DNA from: Siphonodentalium dalli
Taxonomy: Eukaryota; Mollusca; Scaphopoda; Gadilida; Siphonodentaliidae
Length of the DNA: 64,000 bases
Reading direction: 5' to 3'
Assembly: GCA_032622095.1 (NCBI GenBank)
Contig: CP136062.1
Span: 153,074,875 to 153,138,874, forward strand
In this document: positions 47,935 through 59,226 of the stretch, piece after piece
Position numbering within the stretch: position 1 is the stretch's first letter
Layout: each line of letters begins with the position of its first letter
Position numbers and translations under genes: made by a program
The notes under the pieces: generated by a model
What the model saw: the letters and a program-made list of their open reading frames with translations, nothing else
The model's database searches: none
Told to the model about the DNA's origin: nothing

Positions 47935-48532
47935 AGAGAGAGAGAGAGAGAGAGATATCATTTATTTCCGTGACATGTGTATACATAATACAAAATATAA
48001 TAAGAACAGTATACAGTAAACACCCGGCCTATAAGGCCTATATGTCGCGCTTTATATAATATTTTCGCATACGTTTTCACGTAACGATTCCTGCTAAATC
48101 AAATTGCAAACTAAAAATAAAAATTAAAACATTCATACTGATTCGTTGTATATATGTGTGTTAACCATTACCATCATAAGTAGTTTAATGTCTATATAAA
48201 AAGTTCTTTCTTTTGTTGAAAGCGTCAGAGAGGTATTTAGATATTTGTCGTGGGTAAGACATTATTTCGATAAGTGCTTCTTTATACTTTCCTTCGGATA
48301 CCAATTCAGAAATTCTGTCAGGTAGAGATATTAAGAGGGATATTCTGAGATCATGATAATAAGGGCAACGCAAGAGGAAATGTGTCTCATCTTCGATCTC
48401 TTTCAAGCTACATATAACACAAATGTGTTCATGGAGCTTCTCATTTTTAAAACGCCCAGTTTCAATCCTCAAAGGGAGAATAGCACATCGAAATTGTGCC
48501 AGGATAGAACGATGTGATTTGTGTATATTCAT
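47935..48532 (-). pseudogene. LINE 3' end: C-terminal Cys/His domain, 3' UTR, (TC)n tail
   Basis: The frame 48532-48185 encodes RSILAQFRCAILPLRIETGR, then CVICSLKEIEDETHFLLRCP and YYHDLRISLL. This CxxC...EDExHFLxxC pattern is the post-RT zinc-binding tail of several LINE clades; it helps the RT bind template RNA. Only the tail is present, so the copy is 5'-truncated. About 240 bp of UTR follow and the copy ends in a (GA/TC)n run at 47935-47955, as is common for LINEs with microsatellite tails. The sequence is not close to the LINE tails at 39.5 or 50.0 kb. Note RCPYY and 'ETHFLL' are intact and in frame to a stop. Confidence 0.85.
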
Positions 48533-48534
48533 GT

Positions 48535-49115
48535 CTACATATTTCTCAGGTTCATATGCGGTTTTAAATAGTTTATATGTGCGTAATACAAGGAAATACT
48601 AAGACAATATGCACAGGTACTGATCGTTCTTCGCAAGAAAGACAAAATCAAATTAAACTTAAACAGTAAAATAAAATATGAAAATATACTTAATATAAAT
48701 CTGATTAATACCGGTATTAAAGACATGCAATGCTGTGTATTAAAACGGACAATATAAATTTGATGGAAAATGAAAATGATTTACTGTGTTATTAGTACAA
48801 TGGCCATATTCCAGTTTTGTTCTTTATCCAACATTGTTGCTAAGAAGTAAATGACGTTTATACATCACAAGGTGTTATTTTTAAACAAATAATAATTATT
48901 GTATATGCAGGCGTGTGACAGAAAACATTATAAGTGAGAGTACATTCCGTCATTAGTGGACCTAATTGAAATTCACAGTTCATAATATTTGGTAGTTTAC
49001 TCAATGAATGAAATACTACCTGATACTACTGGATACTACCTCAAATTTATATTGTCAGTTACACATATGATAAATGAAAACTCAACCACCTGGATTACTT
49101 ACAAACACGGGCAAG
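48535..49115. other. gene-free stretch
   Basis: AT-rich, without supported features. Confidence 0.4.
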
Positions 49116-49116
49116 G

Positions 49117-49418
49117 TATGGTTCAATCAGGCCTGGAAAATGGAAATACTGTGACTGACAGATGCAGAGTGAGGTCCCCAAATGTGAGTTTAGTGATGCT
49201 ACCCCCGCATAGCGGTCTAGCCTCACCACAATCACACTCTGGGGACCTGATTCTGTTCAGACATTGATCAATAATGGAGAACTAGCTTCAGAATGAAGTT
49301 CACAGAGTGTGAATTTAGTGAGGCTATAGCCCGTTATGCGGGGTAGCATCACTAAATTCACCATTTGGGTACCTCATTCTGCAGATGTCAGGCACCTTAT
49401 TTCCAGGCCTGAGTATGT
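49117..49418. mobile_element. foldback element with 130-bp arms
   Basis: The left arm starts CAATCAGGCCTGGAAAATGG (49117) and the right arm ends ATTTCCAGGCCTGA (about 49400-49414). Arms share CAGATGCAGA(G/A)TGAGGT, AGTTTAGTGATGCTACCCC and GCCTCAC. CAGG ends suggest a hAT-like foldback, but I find no 8-bp duplication. Confidence 0.78.
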
Positions 49419-49719
49419 CATAACATTCCAATTGTATACTTCTATATCTTAAGCATAGCATAACCATAAAACACATTTGGGTGACTTTCACTATGTCTAC
49501 ATGCAGCTACATGCATCAGTTTCTGATTGAATATTACAACATCAGGAGACACTATAGTAATGTAATTTCATCTGTCAAAAGGAATCAAACATATAAATGT
49601 TTTGTTCATGTCAATATCTGTCAATTATACCAATTTGTCAGATTCAACTGGATTCAGTAATGACTCATTTCTCCACGATATATGCTAGCTGAAAGTGTTA
49701 GACTCTGACAACATTTGCA

Positions 49720-50003
49720 TTAACAAATTGATATACAGGATTGTGTTTGAATTAATATATCAACTTTTTCATGCGAACTTTCTCTTCGTCTAACATCTTC
49801 ACAGGGCAGTCTTGCATGTTTTCTCCGATAATGTGACTGCATGTAGTATGACCAATATACAACATTACAAATTGGACATTTGTATGGACGGTTTGTGCAT
49901 GGTGCCCTAGGTTTAGAAACCTGAGCCGGTTTAAGACTCAATTTTGTGAATATGTCACAGTTGGATACTGGCACGTATATTTTACCATTCGTTTTCTTCA
50001 TGT
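49720..50003 (-). CDS. C2H2-type zinc-finger protein fragment
   Basis: A minus-strand frame of 93 codons starting at ATG 49999-50001, directly after a pyrimidine-rich TTCTGTAG that could be a splice acceptor. It encodes RPYKCPICNVVYWSYYMQSH followed by YRRKH: CxxC, 12 residues, HxxxxH, a single C2H2-like finger, then a charged stretch. A finger with WSYYMQSHY resembles those near the ends of transposase-like proteins in invertebrates, so it may belong to a mobile element. It abuts the 3' end of the LINE at 50004, so the LINE may have inserted beside or into its gene. No upstream exon is identified. Not a shadow: no better frame overlaps it. Confidence 0.5.
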
Positions 50004-53000
50004 CTACAGAACATATGCAATTTTAAAAAGGTGAGTTTTTAAAAGTTTGCGGAATTCTAAAACATCACTAATATGTCTGAGATCGTCTGGAAGATTGTTC
50101 CACAAGGTAGGTGCGGCAACACAGAAAGCTCTATCCCCTAACGTGCGATGGCTGGACTTAGGAAGTATAAGAAGTCGTTTACCGTCTGATCTCTTCTGCA
50201 TCGAACCGGATGGTTGCCTTAGATTAGTTCCTTTATATAATATGGTGCCGTTCCTTCGACCGCTCGGAATGTTAACAACAAAATTTTAAATTCAATCCTG
50301 TACGGCACAGGACGCCAGTGAAGATCCCACAGCACTGGACTCATATCAGTCCTCCTGGGCACCGGGCCACAATCCTGGCAGCAGTCTTCTGAACTTTCTG
50401 TAACTTCGTCATTAGAGTGCCAGTGATGCCAAATAAGCACGCATTCTTGAAGTCCAGCTTACTGCTGACCAAGGATTGGACAATTGATTTAGTCGCCGAT
50501 AGAGTCAAGTATTTCCTTATTCTTCCTATGTTTCTCAAGTGGTAGTTGCAAGTCCGACATACACTATTAACATGCGACTCCATGGTCATATTGGCATCAC
50601 AGATGGCTCCAAGGTTGCGAATACATTCACTTGCAGAAATTGAATTAGAATTGATATTTATAACAAGAGGAGAGTTTATTTTATTTAGCTGTTTCGTGGT
50701 TCCTATGACTATCATTTCAGTCTTGTCGTCATTTGGCTTCAGTTTGTTAAGAAACATCCATTCCTTAACTTCCAAGACGCATTGTTCCACTGCAGCCACA
50801 GCATCAGCCACAGACTGTTCACTGCCAGCCGAGAACCAAACATATAACTGAGTCATCTGCGTATAGGTGAAACATGAGGCCATGGCGGCGGATGATATCA
50901 CCGAGTGGCAACATATAACACAGAAAAAGAACAGGTCCACGCGATGATCCTTGTGGGACACCACATGTGAGCGGAACTTGTCGTGACTGACATGGTCCTA
51001 TTTTCACTGACTGGGTTTTTTTTATCGAGATATGATTTTAACCATTTGAGAGCTTTGTCGGTTATACCAAGTCGGCACTCGAGGCGATGTAAAAGGATCT
51101 TGTGGTCAACGGTATCAAATGCAGCAGACAGATTTAATAGAATGAGAATTACACAGCGTTGTGAGTCCATGGCCGTACGGATGTCGTTCTGTACTCTGAC
51201 CATCGCAGTCTCTGTGCTCGTGTGCGACGTATACGCGGATTGAAATGTTTCTCTCAAACCCTCGTTGTTCATGTGTTCATTGATTTGCCTGACGACAGTC
51301 CGCTCTATCAATTTTGAGACGTATGTTAAATTAGAAACTGGCCTGTAATTCTTTAAGACGTCATGGTCTAGAGTTGGTTTCTTAATCAGAGGTGTTATAA
51401 CAGCATGTTTAAAAGACATTGGCATCACTCCTGTTGACAACGATTTATTGACAATGTCAGTCAGCCACGAAGCAAGAACATCCAGGCAGTTCTTAAGAAG
51501 CCATGTGGGTAAAGGATCAAGATCACAAGACTTTGCAGGAAATGATTTTACTAAGTTCTCAAGCTGTTCGGAGTCTGTTGGCTTAAAGAACGATAGACTG
51601 TTTTTAAATTTGACGCACTCGCTCTCCGGATCATCAGAAGTAACGAACTTTGCTCGAATGAATCGACTTTGTTGACGAAATTCATTCGCGAGTACTACTG
51701 TAGACGAATGTTCCGGGAGAACAACATGTTTCTCTCTGTTCAACAACTTATTTATACCGCATAGAGCTCTCGTGTGTCGGATTTGATTTCGGTCGCCTTT
51801 GAAGAGTAGTATTCGCGCTTGGAGATTTCGCACAAACGGTTCACTTTGTTGCGCTGATCAGTGAACATTAGCCGATGGACAGTCAGGCCACTCGAACGCC
51901 AGAGTCTTTCATAACTGCGTCGCAATCGAATGGCTTCAATGATGGATGGTGTCATCCAAGGAGATGATTTGACAAAAGCCACCGATTTACGACACAACGG
52001 CGCGTGATAGTCTATCAGGGCCGACATGGCAGTGTTATATTTGTTGGTCAGGTCATCTAGCGAATAGTGCTGCCGATCCCAGACTATTGCACCGTACAAA
52101 TCACACTTGAATTTGTCAATATCAATCGAACGGTATTTCCTAAAGAAGATATTGCTTCTTCGATTATTAGTCGCAGCAACCGGGATGGAAAATATAGTTG
52201 CTCGGTGATTGGAGAGTCCGAAATCACAGACGCTGATACGGTTCAGGGTTTGGTCATCGTCCCTTGTAATCACAAGGTCTAATATGTGACCGCTTCTGTG
52301 TGTCGGTTCATTCACATGCTGTTTAAAGTTGTTTCTAAACATGAGCGAAGTGAAGGATTTCATCGTTCCGCAGCTAGTCACATCCATATGAATATTAAAA
52401 TCACCAACAATGATCAGCTGACTTGAAAAGGTGATGTTATCGTCTAAAAAGTCACTGAAATCTCAAAACAATCCGGCGACTGAACAACCATTACTTGCGC
52501 TGGGAGGTGGTCTATAAAGTACCACAAGGGTCACTGGTTTAATAGGGTCTTTGAATGTGAGTTTCATGCATTCAAAATGCTCAAATTTCCAAATATCACA
52601 CTTCTGCACGCGGAGATCCTCGCGATAGATCACAGCTACACCGCCTCCTGTCCCAGATGTTCGCGGTTCGTGTGTGATGGTGAAACATGGGGGACACAGC
52701 TCCGATAGCACTGCTGTATCACCGTCTCGTAGCCAGGTCTCAGTTAATGCCAATATATCCACATTTTGTTCCAGTATGATATTGTGGATTGCCATGGTTT
52801 TATTATTTACAGATCTTACATTGACATGGCAGATGACAGTGTCCCTATGTGCAATCGGTTTGATGTTGGAAAAATGCACACCGTATGAAGCACTTGTGGC
52901 TTCCTTTCTGGTCGATCGAGTGGTTACTATCGTTGGTATTGAAACATCAGCACGACTTTCTTCCGGCGATGGCCTTAAGATATTAGCACATATTTCAGGA

Positions 53001-53430
53001 CGTAGCAGGTTGTGTCTCATCAGACGACTGAGTGTAGGCCAGGGCAGTGTCGGTGAACATCCTGGAACCCCATGGTTCATTGAAAGAAGTACATCTCGAC
53101 TGTAGTGACACATACTCGGATATGTCAGAACGTTCACTAGATAGATCATATCGTCGAGACCAATAATGTAAGGTGAAGCTTACGATCTCGAAAATGTTGG
53201 AAACAATTTTATGGTTGTTGATATCAGCAATAATCACAGGTCGTTTACTGTTCACGTGGACCACCGAAAAGTTCTCATTTCTCTCATAAATGCGACACCA
53301 TGCGAGTACTTTCTCAACTGTTGGGCGAACGAGGGATACACAGACCTTAGAAGAACTTTAACAACCGTTCATTTCTTCACTCGCGGTTCATGCTCGGGTA
53401 TGTTCATATCAGCCGACATATGTCAATAGA
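50004..53430 (-). pseudogene. CR1/L2-superfamily LINE (endonuclease-reverse transcriptase), decayed
   Basis: Reading leftward: an APE-type endonuclease from about 53150 (NVDILALTETWLRDGDTAV, then TGGGVAVIYR) ending with VGDFNIHMDVTSC near 52380; a linker with SSPWMTPSI; then reverse transcriptase with KNYRPVSNLTYVSKLIERTV, QSAYTSHTSTETAMV and [33 protein letters not shown]; the catalytic YADD at 50852-50863; and the C-terminal tail LHWRPVPYRIEFKI and GDRAFCVAAPTLWNNLPDD. Breaks: an in-frame TGA at 52463-52465 and frame changes near 51760, 51000, 50840, 50350 and 50215. So all catalytic blocks are present but the ORF cannot be read through. Length, about 3.4 kb, is near full for ORF2 of this group. 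The 5' limit and ORF1 are unclear. Confidence 0.9.
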
Positions 53431-53714
53431 AGGTGCCAGTAGAATAAACCAAACTTTATGGAAGGTGTAGATATATTAAAAGAAAGTGCTTACGATGTCA
53501 CAAAATAGAAAGTCATTGCAGGTAAGTAAAAGTCGTTTTGTCATCGCTATATTCACGCATAACTTGCGAGTTCCATCCGAAAAGCTTCTCAGATACATTC
53601 AAGATAGAACACCATAAAGTATTTAAACATTGATCACGTATAATGTTCGAATTTATGTCATTTTCGAGGACTGAAAATAAACATGACCGCCAACGACGGC
53701 AATATAATATATAT
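53431..53714. other. short unassigned stretch with a strong splice donor
   Basis: ATTGCAG/GTAAGT at 53515-53527 on the plus strand is a consensus donor, preceded by an ATG at 53491 giving MSQNRKSLQ up to it. It could be a first exon of an unknown plus-strand gene interrupted by the 53715 insertion. Evidence is a single site. Confidence 0.3.
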
Positions 53715-54311
53715 CAGGTCTGGCAAATGTGAGAATACAGCTACAGTAGCTGTATTCAGCTTACCTAGCTGTTTTTGTTTGAAAAGTAACCACTTATGGT
53801 GGGCGGAGGAAATAAACCTGGGACAATTTTCTATGCTATCGTATCGTTAATTAGCTTGGAAATAACGATATTTTCTCTCAAAATTCATTCATATTTCTTC
53901 CTGCTCCCAAACCGGAAGTTCGCGTTGAAATGCAGTACACATCTCAAGGATTTAAATTTACTTACGAGTAACGTTTATTGAACGATGCAGAGTACTATTT
54001 GTAACGGTGTCTACAGATATTAAGCGGTACATTGTGAAAGTATGGCATATCATATAGACAACTATACAAAATTTGTGACTTGAAGAATTTCTTGTGTAAG
54101 TGAAGAGTCAAATGTATCAAGGGAAGCCTTCTTTGGTGAGTTTTGGAGCGAAATAGTAACAATGCTTCCACAGATTATCGCCCATGCATGGTCGTTGAGT
54201 CCTAATGAATCCGATCTCCCGACGTGGGATTTCGCCAATCAAATGGCAGTAGTCCCCAAAACGTGTAATACTAGCTCATGCACAACTTTTTTGCTATGAG
54301 TTTCTCAAAAT

Positions 54312-55469
54312 AAACGCACACGATTGGCTAGTTTGGGGATTCATATCAAACATAACATGGGGGTTGTACCGACCTTGATTATTCAACCTGAAAATTTTGA
54401 ACGTTCAACTTACAATCGAGCATGCCACCGACACGAAACTGTTCCTGTACTAAACACGCTGAATTTTCTCAGGGTAAGACTTTCACTCTCCACAAATTTT
54501 TTTAAGAAATCTGAAACCGATGGACTAATTTCTCAGGGCCTTCTGTCTGCCATGTCCCGGTGGCTGTGCACCGCCTGTGTAAATTTTTCTCAAAATGGTA
54601 CTCTTGTGGATAACAACTCTCGAGAGACTGATGCTTTTAATTAAGTTTTAACGGCTATTCGAGAGGGAAATCTTTCGCCCGATCAACTACAACTGTTAGC
54701 ATTTGAGTTGGGAAAAAGTCAAAGTGATGATGTGTTGGAGAGGGGAAAAAGTGGAACAGTTGGATGTTACAATGTCAATTATTTAAAACAGTTTTCTACC
54801 TCCGTTTGGTTAACCTCGCAAAACCAAACAATTTGTAAATTTCTTCTCGGAGTCACTACTTGTTCTCCATCAAGCAGTCCACGAAAATTGAATTCTTTGA
54901 GTTTATCAATGGAACAAATAATAAATTCCAGATGTGTAAATTATATAGGACCATTTTCATTCTCATTAAATTTGTTGACTCACTATTTGACCGGGAGTAA
55001 AACAATTTGTGGTTTGAACACCAATGTTCGGCCTTCAGGTTCCCATACCACCATACGAAAATGGATCTCTGAAAATGGTAATGTGCCAAACGTGGTTCCG
55101 GATGAAGGTGATGTGATAACTTTGTTCGATAACAATCAGGTTCTCAGCAAAAGGTGGAGGGTGGTGGATAATTCAAAGCCAACGTTGAGTGTTATTACAA
55201 ATGTTTTGCATCTAATACCCGATGCAATGTCTAAGCTTCAGTGGGAAAGTTCTCTTTCGCCCATGCAGTGGAATTTCATAAAATGTTCTGAACGGAAGTT
55301 GCTCTTCTGCAAAGTTAAAACTGTTATCGAAAATGATGAAATTTGTTACCGAACGATCCAAATATATTGATACTGTCTTAAAGGAGCCGGTAGCCAGTAA
55401 TTCTACGACTTCAAGTGATAAAGTTAATATTGTGAAATTCTCAGATTCAAAGCCCACATTTGAAACCTC
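54312..55469 (+). pseudogene. repetitive transposase-like gene family, 5' part
   Basis: I recall this protein type from many multi-copy uncharacterised predictions in cnidarians and molluscs. Recognisable parts: GLLSAMSRWLCTACVNFSQN; then NLSPDQLQLLAFELGKSQSD; TICKFLLGVTT; YIGPFSFSLNLLTHYLTGSK; GSHTTIRKWISENGNVP; and VITLFDNNQVLSKRW at about 55113-55157. The FDNNQ motif may hold an acidic catalytic residue (inference). TAA at 54642-54644 interrupts the frame, which is otherwise continuous to 55370. A frameshift between 55300 and 55370 leads into a second frame that stays open (VLKEPVASNSTTSSDKVNIV) until the inserted element C at 55470. The 3' half resumes at 57500. The gene sits in plus orientation inside the TIRs, as expected of an autonomous element's main protein, but is dead here. 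Confidence 0.7.
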
Positions 55470-57499
55470 ATCGGCCAAATTCTGGTCCCTGGTCTAGACC
55501 AGGGTTTCATGTAAACTATAGTCTAGACCAGGCCGAAACCACGGTGATCGCCATGTGTTACCCAGCTTCGAGGCGAGTAAGCTGGGATTATTGGTCAGCA
55601 CTGGTCCGTATTCTCGTCTTTTTGAAACTCAGGTTTACGTAAACCAAGGTTTGCCTTCTTATTGTCATTCAAGCCTGTGTCGGTCTGTTCATAATTCGAA
55701 CCATGCGGTAACGTACAAGTTCTGGTAACAGAAACATATGTATTTTTTGGAAGCATTTATCTTTATGTTAACCAAATAGGAATTGTGTTTTATTGATATG
55801 CCGCGTAGAAGAAAGATTATAATTACTTATGAACTGGACAAAATGTAATATAATCGATAAGTGTGTGTGTTATAGGTAATAGTCTACAACTGAGACCTAG
55901 TACCCCCCTGGTCTGAGATTTTTGTATAAACCGAGACTTGAACCTGAGACGAGAATACCATTTTCTGTTTTCGCAGTAACGATACAGATTGGTAATTTGG
56001 TTATAAATCATGCGTGCGTTTATCTGGCTTTACAGTGGAGTTTTATTTATAACACCCTTGCCTTGTTTGAAAGCATATTACCGTTAGATGGATTAAGTAA
56101 GATTTTCGTGCTAAATAGGGAAAGATAGTAGTTTTGCAAGGAAAGTAATCCGCATTGGATGCGGGTGTCTTTCGTTCCGTGTTTCTGAAATGAATTGAGG
56201 TCGGATTTTGATAGTACTAATTCATCATTTGAGAATAAATTATTGCTGGACTGGATATACAATATAACAGCAAAAACTCTTAAAATTATATTAAGTCAGA
56301 ACGAAAAATTGTGGTTCAAAATAAGGAATGTCCGATTAAATTGAATTAAATTAAATTAAATGCACGGGACCCCTGCTCTTGATTAATGATTTATTTGGTC
56401 CAGTTTCTTAAGTCTTGACATTTCAAATTGGTTTATTTGTCATAATTTATCTTTAAACATGGATTTGGAAAAAAATTACATGGCAATGGAAATATCTGCT
56501 ACTGCTATCGGGAGTGTGATACAACGCATCCCCATCTGGATTTTTTCTGATACCATCCCCCACCCCGCCAACCCCCCTCCCCGTTGGGACCATTACATGT
56601 TCTGGTAAATAATTTTCAATAACTTCAATCACGGCGATAGTTATTTGGGATCTTTCTAAATTTCCAACTTATTGCAAATTCCCAAGTCCGCGAAATTACA
56701 TTGCACATGTCACCCTCTCACCTCAATGAATTGTTGAAAATTTCCAACAAGTACCTCAATATTTCCAGTTGTTGGTAATTCCCACCTGATATCCCCTATA
56801 ATAATGGTTCGAAATGTTTTCAAGAGCTGAATGTAATTTAAGTGTACTATTTTGACGCAAAGTTGAACAATATATAGTTGGTTCTTGATCTGAACAAACA
56901 ATATTTTACACTACACTTTGATTGTAAAGGACGCCGGTGGTCCCGTCGGTAGAATGCTCGGGGCATTATGCTGCCATTTGTCATCTAGCGCTGACGAAGC
57001 TGGTTCGAATGTCGACAAGCGCGGATTCGCGATCCACTCTAAGTGAGGATAATCTGATTCGTGTATCTGGGCAAGTTTTTCGGTCCCTTTCAGGGGTCGC
57101 TATTTCTGTACACAGCGGAGTGTTTCTCGGTGAAATTTACTCTCTGTGTAGACTTTCCTCCTCCCGTAAAACTGACAACGTCGTGACATCCGCATACGGG
57201 GTGAGAAATCCGCACCAACCCTGCCCCGTGATCCCTGTCGAACGGCGACGGCATACAGATGCCGCTATACAACCCGGATATAAGCCGCTTTCACGTGCTC
57301 AGGTTTGGAGACACCAACACACCAATCTCGATAAAGCGCTCGGCACGCTTTTGTCCATAGATTGTCATTGATTGTCGTTGATTGTACAACAATGCGCCGA
57401 TCCCAGATTGCGACCAGGTGGTTTCGCGAAACCAAGTCCTGACATGGAACACCGTGATTATTAGGGTGGTCTAGACCTGAGACCAGAATTCAGCCGCAT
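55470..57499 (-). mobile_element. element C, copy 2: 2.0-kb insertion splitting the gene
   Basis: The left end TCGGCCAAATTCTGGTCCCT (55471) is inverted at the right as AGACCAGAATTCAGCCGCA (57480-57498), with the GGTCTAGACC motif next to both. The part 55470-56820 matches 7985-9658 in reverse complement. The 56925-57371 segment carries a SINE not present in copy 1. The host reading frame resumes right after the right end, so the insertion is precise, although I could not fix a target duplication. Confidence 0.8.
56925..57371 (+). mobile_element. tRNA-derived SINE
   Basis: The sequence is noticeably richer in G+C than its surroundings. GGTGGTCCCGTCGGTAGAAT (about 56935) with GCTCGGGG resembles a pol III box A region, and GGTTCGAATGTC (57001-57012) fits box B. 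A body follows with CTCCTCCCGTAAAACTGACA and GACATCCGCATACGGGG, which look like a conserved SINE core. The open frame across it is not a gene. No clear poly-A tail or flanking duplication was found. It is nested inside element C. Confidence 0.6.
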
Positions 57500-58852
57500 G
57501 TGCTCAGAAAAATGATATGTATTCATTTGTAGACAGCTGCCATCCAATTTCACCACCAGCTGCTGTTTTAGGTGAACCAATATTTGTCAATCCAAATGGA
57601 TACGATTCTGTAACAATAATATTGGATAAACTGTTGAATGCATCAACCCATCCTAGTGGTCGGGCGTGGACTATCCTTGGCATTGATGGGTCACCGTACA
57701 CCATGGCACATAGACTCATTGACACTATGTTTCAGTGTAGACATTGTTCTCTTGAGTTTACGGGTGATATTGCATTTATTGAACACCAACTTAAGTCCCA
57801 TGCTATAAAAGGGTATACAATTGAGCCTTCTGATAGGAAGTATGGGGACATTCTTGTGATGCCAGGTTTTGGACATTTTGAAATAAACTTGGTGAAATCG
57901 TTTTTCAAAATATACTGGGACATTGTTGTGTGTAATTTGGCAGACATGTTAGGCTTTAAGTCGCCTAAGGCTCTGTCTACCTGTTTAAAGTGTTCTGATC
58001 ACCATAATCATGGCAAATGTTACAGATTATATTTAATGGCACCAGGGATGAAATTCTTACCAATTATATTCAACATGCTAATGCGTGCAGTGAAAATGTT
58101 TCGGAAGAAGGACTTTATAATTATGTTCAAAAGAGCCACAATTTAAATTTGAAATTCATGTTCAAAATGATATTTACATATTTATTCGCATTTTAACTAT
58201 TCAGGGCTGGTATAAGAAGGAACAATTCCATAATTATTAATGCTGCTTTGACAAAACTGTGCCTTCTATTTTTCTTTACCAATTCTCCGAATTATCGTGA
58301 AATTTATCTACGATATACATTTACAAGAGTGTTGATGCCAGACGATGTGCGACTACTAGTGGATAAAAATTTGGCGTTTTCTGTCTGACCACTCGAGCAA
58401 AGGTGAAGGTGTGGACTTTGTTTTGGAAGGGCGGAACAAAAAGCTAAAAGCGTGGCTACCACCTGGGTTGCCTTCGGAAGGGAGATGTGTGGAGCTGTGT
58501 CGTGGCGTAGACGACTTGGACGAGGTAAGAATCCAGTATTTTTTATAAGAAATACGTGTCTAGAATTATTTATTGATATCTTCTTGTCGCCCTCTTCCAG
58601 TTCATCTGCCGTCACGAACTCTTGGCCTGCGCCCCCTGGTACCACCGCCTCGTCCCGAACCTCTTCCTCTTCCCCGAACAGCAGTCTCTAAAGGTTGTTT
58701 CTCTTGCCTCGCTAATTGTGTTGCATTCTGAGAAGGTAGATCTCTTTGGAACAAAACCGAATATATTGCATATCATTAGCGGTGGATTAGAACACAATAG
58801 CTTTGCGGCGCCATTCTGGAAGCCATCTCCGAAACCAAAATCATTTTACTGA
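57500..58852 (+). pseudogene. repetitive transposase-like gene family, 3' part
   Basis: The frame 57500-58045 has VLGEPIFVNPNGYDSVTIIL, WTILGIDGSPYTMAHRLIDT, a C2H2-like CRHC...H...H (57733-57800) and DILVMPGFGHFEINLVKSFF. A frameshift near 58045 moves to SENVSEEGLYNYVQKSHNL; TAA at 58194-58196; then FRAGIRRNNSIIINAALTKL and MPDDVRLLVDKNLAFSV; a frameshift near 58385; then GEGVDFVLEGRNKKLKAWLP. A 76-bp intron (58525-58600, GTAAGA...TTCCAG) keeps phase 0 and leads to FICRHELLACAPWYHRLV. The 'GEGxDFxLExxNKxxKxWLPPGxP' phrase is a strong family mark. Acidic residues in DGSPY and GHFEIN may complete a catalytic triad with FDNN upstream (inference). The last about 50 bp (58805-58852) match a repeat also at 60735-60800. 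Confidence 0.72.
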
Positions 58853-59226
58853 TACATGCATTTTACAGCGCGAAATATATTTATATAGTTCAAGATTCAT
58901 TTACGTCCAATTTAGTGACCATTGTCTTATATTCTGAAGTGGTTTACCCCCCCCCCCCCAATAATTATCTTGATTTCCATAATACAGGCATAAAACATAC
59001 ATACCATTCATATTAAAGTAATTTTCGTATAGTAATAAATATTTCAACATGTTCCTGTTATTGTTATTATGAAGAAATCACATGAGTGGCAATGACCTTG
59101 TAAAACTGCCAAACTGAAACAAATCCATTTTAATAAGGACAAATAGTAGTTAAATAATTTGAGTTGTACTATTCTATTTCACAATGCTATTTATGTTGTG
59201 GGGGACTTGTGTTATTTAGTGTTTAC
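58853..59226. other. intergenic part of the TIR element
   Basis: A poly-C run (58949-58962) and AT-rich DNA. A further exon of the minus-strand PHD gene would be expected here or to the left, but none is clear. Confidence 0.4.

Noticed and set aside
57001-57012. A functional tRNA gene
   Set aside because: Box-like motifs are present but the sequence does not fold into a proper cloverleaf and runs on into a SINE body.
56937-57371. 144-codon plus-strand frame
   Set aside because: It coincides with a tRNA-like SINE; G+C-rich SINE bodies often leave open frames.
57517-58146. A complete 209-residue protein
   Set aside because: The frame starts and ends arbitrarily. It is the middle of a longer broken gene: family similarity continues across a frameshift near 58045.
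58304-58645. Minus-strand frame of 113 codons
   Set aside because: It is antisense to exons of the transposase-like gene, which have intron borders and family motifs on the plus strand.
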